Under the pieces are notes generated by a model that was not told where the DNA came from, made no database searches, and worked only from the letters and a program-made list of their open reading frames with translations. A stretch of DNA of 64,000 bases. Source: Stackebrandtia albiflava. GTDB lineage: Bacteria > Actinomycetota > Actinomycetes > Mycobacteriales > Micromonosporaceae. Below, piece after piece: positions 53,809 through 63,932 of the stretch (position 1 is the first letter of the stretch; each line of letters begins with the position of its first letter). The stretch is taken from contig NZ_VLLL01000009.1 of assembly GCF_007994225.1 (NCBI RefSeq), positions 124,001 to 188,000 of the forward strand. Direction: 5' to 3'. The position numbers and the translations under genes were made by a program.

Positions 53809-54713
53809 CCCTCCGACACGACGTTGCGGAGCGGTTCCCCGGCGGCGTACCTGCGCAGCTGTTCCCCGGCGATGCGGTACATGTTCGTCAACGCGCCGTC
53901 CACGGTGCCGCCCACGTGCGGTGTGATCAGTACGTTCGGCATCGCCCACAGCGGGCTGTCGGCGGGCAGCGGTTCGGGGTCGGTGACGTCCAGTGCCGCC
54001 GACAGGCGCCCCGAGGCCGTCTCGGCCGTCAACGCCGCCGTATCGACGACCCGGCCCCTGGCCGCGTTGACCAGGAGGGCGCCGTCCCGCATCCGCGCCA
54101 GGAAACCGGCGTCGACCATGCCGGTGGTGGCGTCCGTCAGCGGGACGATGACCACCACCACGTCCGCTTCCGGAAGTAGCGCCGGAAGCGCCGAGGTGTC
54201 GTGCACGCCGTCGCGGGCGCGTCGCGCCACGAGGACGGGTTCGGCGTCGAACGCCGCCACCCGCCGGGCGATCGCCTCACCGATGTCGCCCGCGCCGAGG
54301 ATCAGCACCCGCCTCCCGGCGAGTCCGGGGCTCGACCGGGGCGCCCACTCCGCCCGGTCCTGGGCGCGCACGAACTCCGGTATCCGGCGCAGCGAGGCCA
54401 GCATCGCCGTCACGGCCCATTCCGAGGTCGAGGCGGTGTGGGCGCCCTGGGCGTCGCACAACACCACGTCCTCGGGGACGACGGGCACCCACACCTCCGC
54501 GCCCGCCGACAGCAACTGGATCACCTTCAGCCCCGTCATGTCGGACAACGGCCGGGTCGCGGAGTCGCGGCCCATGTACGTCGGCACCCAGAACTCGACC
54601 GTGCGGGGGTCGGACGGGTAGTCGCCGTCCTGGCGGAAGACCTCCACCGTGACGCCGCGGGGGATCTCCCCCATCGCCGCCAACCCGGCCTCGTGCGATA
54701 TCCACGCCTTCAT
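53802..54713 (-). CDS. D-isomer-specific 2-hydroxyacid dehydrogenase
   Basis: A 303-residue NAD(P)-dependent dehydrogenase of the phosphoglycerate/glyoxylate type. The nucleotide motif is VLILGAGDIGEAIA; catalytic Arg, Glu and His lie in NAARGRVVD, VTDPEPLP and ITPHVGG. Substrate unknown. It lacks the ACT domain of the true SerA in this window, so serine synthesis is not implied. Confidence 0.88.
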   Translation of the reverse strand: MKAWISHEAGLAAMGEIPRGVTVEVFRQDGDYPSDPRTVEFWVPTYMGRDSATRPLSDMTGLKVIQLLSAGAEVWVPVVPEDVVLCDAQGAHTASTSEWAVTAMLASLRRIPEFVRAQDRAEWAPRSSPGLAGRRVLILGAGDIGEAIARRVAAFDAEPVLVARRARDGVHDTSALPALLPEADVVVVIVPLTDATTGMVDAGFLARMRDGALLVNAARGRVVDTAALTAETASGRLSAALDVTDPEPLPADSPLWAMPNVLITPHVGGTVDGALTNMYRIAGEQLRRYAAGEPLRNVVSEGY

Positions 54714-54899
54714 GACGCGAAGCTTAGGACGCGGCCGGGCAGGCGCTTGCCGCCGGCCGGACCACCGAGGGATGCGCCGCAGTCACGCGGCCACACATCG
54801 TGACATCGATCCACTGTGTCTCATTTCGGGCGCCCCGCACCGGCGGCGCGGCGACGCCGACGGGGCGGGCACCGGGCGGCGATCCTCTACGCTGGCGGG

Positions 54900-56042
54900 G
54901 TGACTTATCGACCCTGGCGCGCCCTCCTCGCCACGGCCGCGGTGGCCGCCTCGATCTCGGCTTGCAGCTTCGGGCCACCGCCGCCCGACGAGACCGGTGA
55001 GCCGCCCAACCTGCCGACCCCGTCCACCTCTGCGGAGGCGCCGGACCAGTCGGTGGTCGCCTCCGTCGTGGCGCAGGACCTCCACACGCCGTGGGGCATC
55101 GACTTCCTGCCCGACGGTTCGGCGCTGGTCACCGAACGCGAATCCGCCCGCATCCTGCGCGTCTCACCGAGCCCGGACGGCGAATCGGCCTACACCACCG
55201 AGGAACTGCAGGTCGTCGATGAGGCGGAGCCGGCGGGCGAGGGCGGCCTGATGGGGATCGCCGTGTCGCCCGACTACCAGGACGACGGCACCGTCTACAT
55301 CTTCTACACCGCCGCCGAGGACAACCGGATCGCGAAGTTGACGCTCGGCGAGGAGCCCGACCCGATCGTGACCGGCATCCCCAAGTCCACCAACCACAAC
55401 GGCGGCCAGTTGTCGTTCGGTCCCGACGGGATGCTGTACGCCACCACGGGAGACGCCGGTGACGCCGAGGCCGCACAGGACCGCGACAGCCTGGCCGGGA
55501 AGATCCTGCGGATGACGCCCGACGGCGAGGTGCCCGACGACAACCCGTTCGACGACTCCCTGGTGTACACCTTGGGGCACCGGAACTCCGAGGGCCTCGC
55601 CTGGAACGCCGACGGCGAACTCTTCGCCACCGAGTTCGGTGCGGACTCCGCCGACGAGGTCAACCGGATCGAGGCCGGCGAGAACTACGGATGGCCCGAG
55701 GTGGAGGGCACCGGCGGTGACGACGAGTTCGTGGACCCCGTGGTCACCTGGGATCCGGCCGAGGCATCCTGCGCGGGGGCGTCGTTCGCCGACTCGGTCC
55801 TGGTCACGGCCTGCCTTCGCGGAGAACGGTTGTGGACCATCGAATTCACCGAAAACGGCACCACCGTGGGCGAGCCGACCGCTAGTCTGACGGGAGAACT
55901 CGGCCGATTGCGCGCGGTCGCCGAAGCCCCCGACGGCACCCTGTGGATCAGTACCTCCAATCGGGAGAAGGACCAACCGCGCGACGGCGACGACCAGATC
56001 ATCCGGATCGTGGCCGGAGGATCGACGGAAGGGCAGACCTGA
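54900..56042 (+). CDS. PQQ-dependent sugar dehydrogenase-like lipoprotein
   Basis: A 380-residue exported lipoprotein: GTG 54900 opens a signal with lipobox ISAC, then a Pro/Thr-rich linker. The six-bladed GSDH domain has LHTPWGIDFLPDGSALVTER, GEGGLMGIAVSPDY, NHNGGQLSFGPDG and GHRNSEGLAW, matching soluble glucose/aldose dehydrogenases. PQQ synthesis genes are not nearby. TACGCT about six bases before the GTG would make a leaderless mRNA. The start of the next gene overlaps its stop. Confidence 0.85.
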   Translation: MTYRPWRALLATAAVAASISACSFGPPPPDETGEPPNLPTPSTSAEAPDQSVVASVVAQDLHTPWGIDFLPDGSALVTERESARILRVSPSPDGESAYTTEELQVVDEAEPAGEGGLMGIAVSPDYQDDGTVYIFYTAAEDNRIAKLTLGEEPDPIVTGIPKSTNHNGGQLSFGPDGMLYATTGDAGDAEAAQDRDSLAGKILRMTPDGEVPDDNPFDDSLVYTLGHRNSEGLAWNADGELFATEFGADSADEVNRIEAGENYGWPEVEGTGGDDEFVDPVVTWDPAEASCAGASFADSVLVTACLRGERLWTIEFTENGTTVGEPTASLTGELGRLRAVAEAPDGTLWISTSNREKDQPRDGDDQIIRIVAGGSTEGQT

Positions 56043-57667
56043 TCAACGGCAACTCCTTCACCGAAGCCCGCAGCCGCCTCGCCGCCGGCGCCCGGCGGAC
56101 CGCACGCCGCGCCCGAACGGTCTACCGGCACGGCCGGAACCACGCCGGACGCGCGTGGAAGTGGGCGCGCGGGAACCGGGGAGTGCGCAGGACCGCCAAG
56201 GCGGCCATGTTCACGGCGCTGGCGGTGATCGGAGCCGCCTTCGGCGTCTACCTCGGCGGAATATCCAGTGTGGACGTGGGGCCGTTCAAGACGACCATGT
56301 CCATCGAGCCGTCCAACGCCGGCGAGTCGGAGGTGTACCTGCCACCGTTGGGTTCTCTGATCTTCGACAGCCACGACGGGCCGCTGCGGTTGTCGCTTCG
56401 ACTGGACACCTTGGACCTGTCCCGCACCCAGGAACTCATCGCGGACCCCGAGGGTGTGAAGAAGGCGAGCGAGAGCGTCCCCGACGACCTGCTGTTCGGC
56501 ATCACCAACGTGGGCCTGGGCGCCGTGGCGGGCGCGACCCTCGGCGGGATAATCCTGGGCGCGCTGGTGTTCCGGTCGCGACGCCGGGCGGCCATCTGCG
56601 GCACCCTCTCCATGGTCGTGGCGCTCGCCGGGCTGGGCATGGCGGCGGCCACCGTCCGGCCGGACTCCATCACCGAACCGCGGTACGAGGGCCTGCTTGC
56701 CAACGCCCCGGCGGTCGTCGGCTCGGCACAGAACATCGCCGACCGCTACCAGCAGTACCAGGACCAGCTTCAACGGTTCATCATCAACATGTCGCAGTTC
56801 TACACGATCGCGCGCACCCTCCCCGCCTTCGAACCCGACCCGGGGACCATCCGGGCGTTGCACGTGTCGGACCTGCATCTCAACCCGGGCGCGTGGGACA
56901 TCATCGAGTCGGTGGCCAAGCAGTTCCAGGTGGACCTGGTGATCGACACCGGCGACATCAGCGACTGGGGTACCGAACAGGAGGCCGGGCTCTACACCGA
57001 ACGCATCCCCGACATCACCGTGCCTTACGTGTACATCCGGGGCAACCACGACTCCGACGCCACGGCCGAGACCGTGGCGGAGTACAGCAACGCCGTCGTG
57101 CTGGACGACGAGGTGGTCGAGATCGAGGGGCTGCGCATCGCGGGCATCGGCGACCCCCGGTTCACTCCCGACAAGTCCGCCAAGGCGTCCGACTGGCGGG
57201 AGGAGCAGGTGATGCTGGACTCCGGCATTCAACTGCGTGACACCGTCATCGAGTCCGGCGGCGCCGACCTGGCGCTGGTCCACGACCCGGTGAGCGCCGG
57301 CCCGTTGGGCGAGGAGGTGCCGCTGGTGCTGTCGGGCCACCGCCACCAACGGCAGTCGTACCTCATCGACGACGACACGCTCCAACTCGTACAGGGGTCG
57401 ACCGGCGGTGCGGGACTGCGGGGCCTGCAACAGGACCAACCGGTGCCGATGCAGCTCTCGGTCATGTACTTCGACAAGGAGACCCGCCAGTTGCAGGCGT
57501 TCGACGACATCTCGGTGGGTGGTGTCGGTGAGACCGAGGTGACCCTGCAACGGCACATCCTGACCGACGGCCTACCCGACGACTCCTCCGACCTGATCCC
57601 CAACCCGGACGAGGTGGATCCCGCCGACCTGGAGGAGGAGGCGGGCCGCGAGCCCGACAGCAACTGA
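56039..57667 (+). CDS. Membrane metallophosphoesterase
   Basis: About 542 residues. A basic N-terminal 45 residues, a helix near 58-75, an outside segment, two more helices (about 165-215), then a calcineurin-type phosphoesterase: SDLHLNPG, DTGDISDWG, IRGNHDS and SGHRHQ supply the two-metal site. An acidic tail ends the protein. No ATG or GTG fits: the first good codon is CTG 56039, which overlaps the previous TGA as CTGA and follows GGAAGGG; ATG 55943 would overlap the lipoprotein gene by 100 bases. The start is therefore uncertain. Confidence 0.8.
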   Translation: MINGNSFTEARSRLAAGARRTARRARTVYRHGRNHAGRAWKWARGNRGVRRTAKAAMFTALAVIGAAFGVYLGGISSVDVGPFKTTMSIEPSNAGESEVYLPPLGSLIFDSHDGPLRLSLRLDTLDLSRTQELIADPEGVKKASESVPDDLLFGITNVGLGAVAGATLGGIILGALVFRSRRRAAICGTLSMVVALAGLGMAAATVRPDSITEPRYEGLLANAPAVVGSAQNIADRYQQYQDQLQRFIINMSQFYTIARTLPAFEPDPGTIRALHVSDLHLNPGAWDIIESVAKQFQVDLVIDTGDISDWGTEQEAGLYTERIPDITVPYVYIRGNHDSDATAETVAEYSNAVVLDDEVVEIEGLRIAGIGDPRFTPDKSAKASDWREEQVMLDSGIQLRDTVIESGGADLALVHDPVSAGPLGEEVPLVLSGHRHQRQSYLIDDDTLQLVQGSTGGAGLRGLQQDQPVPMQLSVMYFDKETRQLQAFDDISVGGVGETEVTLQRHILTDGLPDDSSDLIPNPDEVDPADLEEEAGREPDSN

Positions 57668-57871
57668 CCCGGGCACACCGAACCACATACCTGAAGGCGG
57701 CTTAAGGCCGGTTAAGGCTGCGTTCAGCGAAACCGGTCTACGGTCGACATATGGGGCGGAGGTTGGAGGCCCCCGTGACCCGCGTGCCGGGAACGAGGTG
57801 TCTCACAGGCGTCACGCCCCGGACCGCCGCCTACCCCACCCCGCCTCCTCCCTCGCCCCACCGCGACACGG
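57668..57871 (+). other. Intergenic region with three direct repeats and no gene
   Basis: TTAAGG at 57702 and 57712 and TTCAGC at 57723 recur at 10-11-base steps, the pattern of an OmpR/PhoB-type response regulator site. No convincing protein lies downstream on the plus strand before the terminator at 57872-57904, so a short untranslated RNA from about 57740 to 57905 is possible. Confidence 0.35.
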
Positions 57872-57904
57872 AAGGGGCACCGACCCGAGTGGTCGGTGCC
57901 CCTT
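57872..57904. terminator. Terminator behind gatB
   Basis: AAGGGGCACCGACC (57872-57885) pairs perfectly with GGTCGGTGCCCCTT (57891-57904), a 14-bp stem with a five-base loop, 14 bases after the gatB stop; it could act on both strands. Confidence 0.85.
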
Positions 57905-57918
57905 CGACGTGTACCGGC

Positions 57919-59412
57919 TCAGGACAGCCGGGACAGGATCAGTTCGCGGACGGTCTTGGCGTCGGCCTGTCCCCTGGTCTCCTTCATCACGGCGCCGATC
58001 AGCACACCCGCCGCGGCGTGGACCCCGGAGCGCACCTTGTCGGCGACGTCCGGGTTGGCGGCTATCGCGGCGTCCACGGCGGCGGTGAGCGCACCGGTGT
58101 CGGAGACGATCGCCAGCCCGCGCGCGTCGGCCACCGCCTTGGGGTCGCCCTCTCCCGCCAACACGCCGTCGATGACCTGACGGGCGAGTTTGTCGTTGAG
58201 GGTCCCGGCGTCGACGAGGCCCTGGAGTTCGGCGACCTGCGCCGGGCTGATGCCGAGCGCGCCCAGTTCCATCTCGGCCTCGTTGGCGCGTCGGGACAGT
58301 TCACCCATCCACCACTTCCGGGCGCCCTCCGGCTTGGCACCCGCGGCGACGGTCGCCTCGATGAGGTCGACCGCGCCGGCGTTGAGCACCGCCGCCATGT
58401 CCAGACTCGACAGTCCCCACGCCTCCTGGAGACGCCGCCGCCGGTCCCGGGGGAGCTCGGGCAACGCCTCGCGCAGCCGGCTGACCCACTCCGGGTCCGG
58501 GGACATCGGGGTCAGGTCCGGTTCGGGGAAGTACCGGTAGTCGGTCGCGGTCTCCTTGCTGCGCCCGGGCGTGGTCTGCCCGGTGTCCTCGTGGAAGTGA
58601 CGGGTCTCCTGGACGATCCGTTCACCCGCGTCGAGCAGGCCGGACTGCCGGATGATCTCCGAACGGACGGCGCGTTCCACGCTGCGCAGCGAGTTGACGT
58701 TCTTGGTCTCGGTGCGGGTTCCCCACTCCTGGCCGGGAAGGTTCAGCGAGGTGTTGACGTCGCAGCGCAGCGATCCCTGCTCCATCCGGACGTCGGAGAC
58801 GCCCAGCGAACGGATGACCTCGCGAAGCTCGGTGACGTAGGCCCGGGCGACCTCCGGTGCCAGCGCACCGGTGCCGTTGACGGGTTTGGTGACGATCTCC
58901 ACCAGCGGGATGCCCGCCCGGTTGTAGTCCACGAGGGACTCGGTGGCGCCCTGGATCCGGCCGGTGGCCCCACCGACGTGCATGCTCTTACCGGTGTCCT
59001 CCTCCAGGTGGACGCGCTCGATCTCGATGCGGACGGTCTCACCGTCCACGTCGACGTCGAGCCAGCCGTCCTCGCACAACGGCTCGTCGTACTGCGAGGT
59101 CTGGAAGTTCTTCGGCATGTCCGGGTAGAAGTAGTTCTTGCGCGCGAACCGGCACCACTCCGCGATCCGGCAGTTGAGCGCCAGGCCGATCCGGATGGTG
59201 GCCTCGATCGCGGCCTCGTTGGCGACCGGCAGCGCACCGGGCAGACCGAGGCACACCGGGCACACCTGCGTGTTCGGGTCGGCCCCGAACTCGGTGGTGC
59301 AGCCGCAGAACATCTTGGTGCGGGTACCCAGTTCGACGTGGGTCTCCAGGCCGATGACGGCCTCGTACTTGGCAACGGCGTCCGCGTAGGACGGCGAGGT
59401 CACGGTCGTCAT
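57919..59412 (-). CDS. gatB: Asp-tRNA(Asn)/Glu-tRNA(Gln) amidotransferase subunit B
   Basis: A 497-residue kinase and tRNA-binding subunit of GatCAB, which amidates mischarged Glu-tRNA(Gln) or Asp-tRNA(Asn). [20 protein letters not shown], the zinc ligands CGC and [20 protein letters not shown] and the [15 protein letters not shown] region are standard; the C-terminal helical/YqeY-like tail is complete. It begins one base after the gatA stop. Confidence 0.97.
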   Translation of the reverse strand: MTTVTSPSYADAVAKYEAVIGLETHVELGTRTKMFCGCTTEFGADPNTQVCPVCLGLPGALPVANEAAIEATIRIGLALNCRIAEWCRFARKNYFYPDMPKNFQTSQYDEPLCEDGWLDVDVDGETVRIEIERVHLEEDTGKSMHVGGATGRIQGATESLVDYNRAGIPLVEIVTKPVNGTGALAPEVARAYVTELREVIRSLGVSDVRMEQGSLRCDVNTSLNLPGQEWGTRTETKNVNSLRSVERAVRSEIIRQSGLLDAGERIVQETRHFHEDTGQTTPGRSKETATDYRYFPEPDLTPMSPDPEWVSRLREALPELPRDRRRRLQEAWGLSSLDMAAVLNAGAVDLIEATVAAGAKPEGARKWWMGELSRRANEAEMELGALGISPAQVAELQGLVDAGTLNDKLARQVIDGVLAGEGDPKAVADARGLAIVSDTGALTAAVDAAIAANPDVADKVRSGVHAAAGVLIGAVMKETRGQADAKTVRELILSRLS

Positions 59413-59413
59413 C

Positions 59414-60907
59414 TCACAGCTCCTTGTCAGCCACGTCGGGGACCTGGTCGGCCAGGCGGGGTTCCTGCGTCGACTCCAGTGCCGCGCCGACCCGGTAGGC
59501 GACGTCGTCGCGCATGGTCGGCGCCATCACCTGCAGTCCCGCGGGCAGGCCGTCGGCCAAGCCCACCGGCACCGACACGGCCGGGCCGCCGGACAGGTTC
59601 GACGGGATCGTGTACAGGTCCGCCAGGTACATCTGGTACGGGTCGGAGGTGCGCGCGCCGAACTCGAAGGCCGCGAACGGCGTCGTCGGTGAGATCAGGG
59701 CGTCCACCTTCGCGAACGCGGCCTCGAAGTCGCGGGTGATGAGTGTGCGGACCTTCTGCGCCTGCCCGTAGTACTCGTCGACGTAACCCGAGGAGAGCGC
59801 GTAGGTGCCGAGGATGATCCGGCGTTTGACCTCGGGGCCGAAACCGGCCTCCCGGGTCGCCGACATGACCTCCTCGAGGGAGCGTGAACCGTCGTCGCCG
59901 ACCCGCAGCCCGTACCTGACGCTGTCGAAGCGGGCCAGGTTGGACGAGCACTCGCTCGGCGCGATCAGGTAGTAGGCGGGAAGCGCGTACTCGAAGTGGG
60001 GGCACGACACCTCGACGATCTCGGCACCGAGCTTGACGAGTGCCTCCACGCCCGCCTGGTAGGCGGCCAGCACCGCCGGTTCGGCACCGTCGCCGCCGAA
60101 CTCGCGGACCATGCCCAACCGGACGCCGGTCAGGTCGCCTTCGGCGCCCTGGCGGGCGGCGGCCGACACCGGGGGCACCGGCTGCGGGATGGACGTCGAG
60201 TCGCGCGGGTCGTGCCCGGCGATGACCTCGTGGAGCAGGGCCGCGTCGAGCATGGTGCGCGCGACCGGCCCGGGGGTGTCGAGGGACGAGGAGAAGGCGA
60301 TGAGTCCGTACCGGCTCGTGCCTCCGTAGGTCGGCTTGCCTCCGACGGTCCCGGTGACGGCGCCCGGCTGCCGGATCGAGCCGCCGGTGTCGGTACCGAT
60401 CGCCAGCGGCGCCATCCGGGCCGCGACGGCGGCGGCCGAACCGCCGCCCGAGCCGCCGGGGATCCGGTTGAGGTCCCACGGGTTGCGGGTCACTCCGAAC
60501 GCGGAGTACTCGGTGGAGGAACCCATCGCGAACTCGTCGAGGTTGGTCTTGCCGAGGATCGGCATGCCCGCGGCCTTCAGGCGGGCCACGATCGTCGCGT
60601 CGTACGGAGGAATCCAGCCCTCCAGGATCTTGGAGGCGGCGGTGGTGGGCAGCCCCTTGGTCACCACGATGTCCTTGACGGCGACGGGGACGCCCGCCAG
60701 CGGTCCCAGTGCCCGGCCGGCCGCGCGGTCGGCGTCGACCTGCCGTGCGGTGGCCAGCGCCCCTTCGGCGTCGACGTGCAGGAAGGCGTGCACCCTGCCG
60801 TCGACGGCCTCGATCCGGTCGAGGAAGGCGCGGGTGACGGCCTCGGCGGTGAGTTCGCCGGCGGCGATCGCCTCGGCGAGTTCCGCCGCGGTCTTGTGGA
60901 TGATCAT
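59414..60907 (-). CDS. gatA: Asp-tRNA(Asn)/Glu-tRNA(Gln) amidotransferase subunit A
   Basis: A 497-residue amidase-signature glutaminase subunit releasing ammonia. The Ser-cisSer-Lys triad is in [19 protein letters not shown] and [18 protein letters not shown] five bases ahead makes ATG 60907 the likely start; GTG 60913, which overlaps the gatC stop, has no spacing from that site. Second gene of gatCAB. Confidence 0.97.
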   Translation of the reverse strand: MIIHKTAAELAEAIAAGELTAEAVTRAFLDRIEAVDGRVHAFLHVDAEGALATARQVDADRAAGRALGPLAGVPVAVKDIVVTKGLPTTAASKILEGWIPPYDATIVARLKAAGMPILGKTNLDEFAMGSSTEYSAFGVTRNPWDLNRIPGGSGGGSAAAVAARMAPLAIGTDTGGSIRQPGAVTGTVGGKPTYGGTSRYGLIAFSSSLDTPGPVARTMLDAALLHEVIAGHDPRDSTSIPQPVPPVSAAARQGAEGDLTGVRLGMVREFGGDGAEPAVLAAYQAGVEALVKLGAEIVEVSCPHFEYALPAYYLIAPSECSSNLARFDSVRYGLRVGDDGSRSLEEVMSATREAGFGPEVKRRIILGTYALSSGYVDEYYGQAQKVRTLITRDFEAAFAKVDALISPTTPFAAFEFGARTSDPYQMYLADLYTIPSNLSGGPAVSVPVGLADGLPAGLQVMAPTMRDDVAYRVGAALESTQEPRLADQVPDVADKEL

Positions 60908-60909
60908 GT

Positions 60910-61209
60910 TCACTCCTCCTCCCCGAGGATGCGCGGCACGCGGAAGCGGTCTTCGGCGACGTCGGGGGCTCCGGCGAGGGCGGCCTCGCGGCTCAGGCCG
61001 GGGACCGGCTCGTCGGCGCGGTACACGTTGGTCAACGGGACGGCGTGCGAGGTGGGCGGGATGTCGTCTGCGGCGACCTCACCGATTCGCTGCACGGACT
61101 GAAGGATCACATCCAACTGCTGGGCGAAACGGTCGAGTTCGGCTTCCGTCACGTCCAGGCGCGCCAAGTGCGCCAGATGCGCGACCTCGTCACGGGAGAT
61201 TGCGGTCAT
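60910..61209 (-). CDS. gatC: Asp-tRNA(Asn)/Glu-tRNA(Gln) amidotransferase subunit C
   Basis: A 99-residue belt subunit stabilising GatA-Gat[34 protein letters not shown] at the start and the FRVPRIL motif near the end are diagnostic. It heads the gatCAB operon; its stop is within the ribosome binding region of gatA. Confidence 0.95.
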   Translation of the reverse strand: MTAISRDEVAHLAHLARLDVTEAELDRFAQQLDVILQSVQRIGEVAADDIPPTSHAVPLTNVYRADEPVPGLSREAALAGAPDVAEDRFRVPRILGEEE

Positions 61210-61434
61210 CGGTCGATCCTTCGTGAATCACGGGATTAAGGACCGGTCGAGTCTAAGTGCGACGCGACCGGCGGCCGGTGCTGGGTGGCGGCTCCGGTAC
61301 GCACGGACGGCGGTGTCCGTCACCGGGATACCGCCGGCCCGCGGTGGGCCGCCCATTCACTGTAGGCGTCGCCGGCCCGGGTGAAACCACTGGTCCCGGC
61401 GTCATCGCGGCGAAACACCCGGGAAACGGCGGGG

Positions 61435-63519
61435 TCACACCGATTCGGCGGGCACCGTGGCGCCCTCCGGGACGGCGTGCGGCAGGACGGGCGGCCGGTA
61501 CCGGTGCAGCCAGCCGGCGAGTTGCCCGGCGGGCATCGGTTTGGCGTGGAACCACCCCTGCGCCATGTCGCAGTTGAGGTGCCGCAACTGTCGCCAGGTG
61601 CGTTCGTCCTCGACGCCCTCGGCGACGACCTGGAGGCCCAACGCCCGCCCGAGTTCGATGATGGAACGCACGATGGCGACCGCGTCGGCGTCGTCGCGCA
61701 TCCCCAGCACGAACGACTTGTCGATCTTGACCTCGGTCACCTGGAGTCGGCGCAGGTGCTGCATGGAGGAGAAACCGGTGCCGAAGTCGTCGAGGCTGAG
61801 ACCCACGCCCAGTTCCTCCAGGCGTTTGAGGGTCGCCACGACGCGCCGGGGATCGGCCATGAGCGCGCTCTCGGTGATCTCCAGCCGCAGTGACGCCGGC
61901 GGCACCCGGTGTTCCCTGAGCCGGGTGACCAGGTAGTCGCAGAAGTCCTGGGCGTGCAGGTCGCGGACGCTGACGTTGACGGAGGCGCGCAGTCGCAGGC
62001 CGGCGCGCCGCCAGCTCGCCAGTTGGGAGACCGCCTCGTCGATGACCCGGTAGGTGAGGGTTCGCATGACGGCGCTGTGCTCGGCCAGTGCGATGAGTTC
62101 GGCGGGGTCGACGCTTCCCTGGGTGGGGTGGCGGTAGCGCAACAGTGCCTCGACGCCGACGACCTCGCCGCTGGAAAGCTCGATCTGGGGTTGGTAGTAG
62201 AGCTCGACACCGGGCAGGTCGGGGGCCTCCAGTGCCCGGCGCAGGTCACCGAGCAGTGCGAGCCGCTGCGGGGAGTGGTGGTCGTACTCGGGGGCGTAGC
62301 GGGCCAGACCGCTCCCTCGGCTCTTGGCCTCGTACATGGCGACGTCGGCGTGCCGGAACAGGGTGTCGAAGTCGCGGCCGTCCTGGGGGTAGCAGGCCAT
62401 GCCGATCGCGCCGGACACGTCGACGCTGATCTCGTCGAGCCACACCGGTTCGGCGAGCGCGGCCTGGATCCGTTCGGCGAACGCGACGACCTCGGACTCG
62501 TCGATGTACTCGGCCAGCAGGAACCCGAACTCGTCACCGCCGATGCGGGCGACCAGTTGGTGGGGCCGGTCTCCGCAGACCTGGAAGCGGCGGGCGAGTT
62601 CCCTGAGCAGCCGGTCGCCGACCGCGTGGCCCAGCGAGTTGTTGACGGCGGCGAACCGGTCGAGGTCGCAGATCAGCACGGCCATCCGGCCGCCGGACTC
62701 GGCGGTGCGGGAAAGGTTGTCCTCCACGACCGCGCGGAAGCCCTTGCGGTTGGGCAGTCCGGTGAGCGAGTCGGACAGGGCCATCCGTTCGTGTTCGCTC
62801 GACAGCCGCGCCATCCGGTACACCGCGTAGATCGGTACGGCCGACAACAGCACCAGCCACGCGTTGACGCCCGCCGCGACGGCGAGGATGGGGGCCAACG
62901 CGAGTTGTGCGAAGTGGACGACCGCCTCGTAACCGAGCGACTGGACCGTCATCCGCAGCCAGGACACCGAGAATCGCAGCGACCAGGCGGTGCACACCAG
63001 TAGGTGACTGACCAGGAACCACGCCGTTCCCGCCAGCAGCAGCGCCAGCAGGCCGGTGCCGCTGTGGAGGAGGGCGCCGGCGGCGCCGCCGAAGGCGAGC
63101 AGCACCAGGTGGGACGCGGTCAGGGCGAGCGCGAACTGCGCGGCGTTGAACGCGATGCGCCAGGCGGTGGCGCCCAGCCGGTGGAAGATGAGTGCGGCGA
63201 CGACGGTCTGCACGACCAGGGCGGGCAGGTATCCCCATCCCAGCAGCAGCGCCATGATGAATCCGAGGGAGATCATCGCGGCGGGTGAGAACCGGGAGCC
63301 CGGGGGCAGCAGTGGCCGCCACTCCACCAGGACCGCCATCGCCGCCAGCAGCCACATCGCGGCGGGCACCTGGGCGAGCTCGGGTATCCAGACGGGGGGC
63401 GTGGTGAACAGCGTGACGCCCACGGTCACCAGGGCCAGGCCGATGACCGACCAGATGTATCCGAAGAAGACGCCGCGGCGGTGTGACGGCGCGGTATTTC
63501 GCAGTGATGTCGTCGTCAT
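61435..63519 (-). CDS. Membrane GGDEF-EAL cyclic di-GMP protein
   Basis: A 694-residue protein with six to eight membrane helices in the first 235 residues and no PAS domain, then a GGDEF domain with RIGGDEF near residue 324 and an EAL domain with EALLRY near 459, DDFGTGFSS and EGVED. Both active sites look intact, so synthesis and breakdown are possible; the layout recalls the Streptomyces Cdg/Rmd proteins. It is the second such protein in the window and is paired with no obvious target. Confidence 0.9.
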   Translation of the reverse strand: MTTTSLRNTAPSHRRGVFFGYIWSVIGLALVTVGVTLFTTPPVWIPELAQVPAAMWLLAAMAVLVEWRPLLPPGSRFSPAAMISLGFIMALLLGWGYLPALVVQTVVAALIFHRLGATAWRIAFNAAQFALALTASHLVLLAFGGAAGALLHSGTGLLALLLAGTAWFLVSHLLVCTAWSLRFSVSWLRMTVQSLGYEAVVHFAQLALAPILAVAAGVNAWLVLLSAVPIYAVYRMARLSSEHERMALSDSLTGLPNRKGFRAVVEDNLSRTAESGGRMAVLICDLDRFAAVNNSLGHAVGDRLLRELARRFQVCGDRPHQLVARIGGDEFGFLLAEYIDESEVVAFAERIQAALAEPVWLDEISVDVSGAIGMACYPQDGRDFDTLFRHADVAMYEAKSRGSGLARYAPEYDHHSPQRLALLGDLRRALEAPDLPGVELYYQPQIELSSGEVVGVEALLRYRHPTQGSVDPAELIALAEHSAVMRTLTYRVIDEAVSQLASWRRAGLRLRASVNVSVRDLHAQDFCDYLVTRLREHRVPPASLRLEITESALMADPRRVVATLKRLEELGVGLSLDDFGTGFSSMQHLRRLQVTEVKIDKSFVLGMRDDADAVAIVRSIIELGRALGLQVVAEGVEDERTWRQLRHLNCDMAQGWFHAKPMPAGQLAGWLHRYRPPVLPHAVPEGATVPAESV

Positions 63520-63903
63520 TCAAACCCTCCCGACGTCGTCACTGGTTGCCCAACCAATAACGTTCTCGGCCCGGCCGCTCTATCGAGAGTGGCACAGTTC
63601 GCCGTTCCTAGAAACCCCCGCCCTAACAACGACAGCCATTCCCCTGAAGTGACGGTCGAGCGATCTCCGGACCGCCAGTGCAGCGTATATCAGTGAAGGG
63701 CGGCAAACGATTCCGTGGCACGCCCGAACTGCGATCGCGACGAAATCGTCATCCCGGGGTGACATGCGAGCGGAAATGTATCGAAACGATCACATTCGGT
63801 GGGTTTCATAACCGGTTTCCCACCAATTCGGGTAACGGCGGGGACGAAAAGCGAGCACCCTCGCCGAATTGCGACGAATTAATCACCCAGAGTGATATTG
63901 CAC
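63520..63903. other. Intergenic region upstream of the second GGDEF-EAL gene
   Basis: About 380 bases, AT-richer than the rest, with no credible gene on either strand. GGTGGG and CCCACC around 63798-63825 form a loose dyad. I compared the 63800-63890 stretch with c-di-GMP and c-di-AMP riboswitch blocks and could not support either. Confidence 0.4.
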
Positions 63904-63929
63904 GGGCCGGCGGCGGGCACCGCCGGCCC
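63904..63929 (-). terminator. Hairpin terminator
   Basis: GGGCCGGCGG (63904-63913) pairs perfectly with CCGCCGGCCC (63920-63929) over a six-base loop, just beyond the stop at 63933. Confidence 0.7.
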
Positions 63930-63932
63930 GGG

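Noticed and set aside
63790-63900. c-di-GMP or c-di-AMP riboswitch before the second GGDEF-EAL gene
   Set aside because: Some G-rich blocks resemble pieces of these RNAs, but the conserved order and paired regions could not be found.
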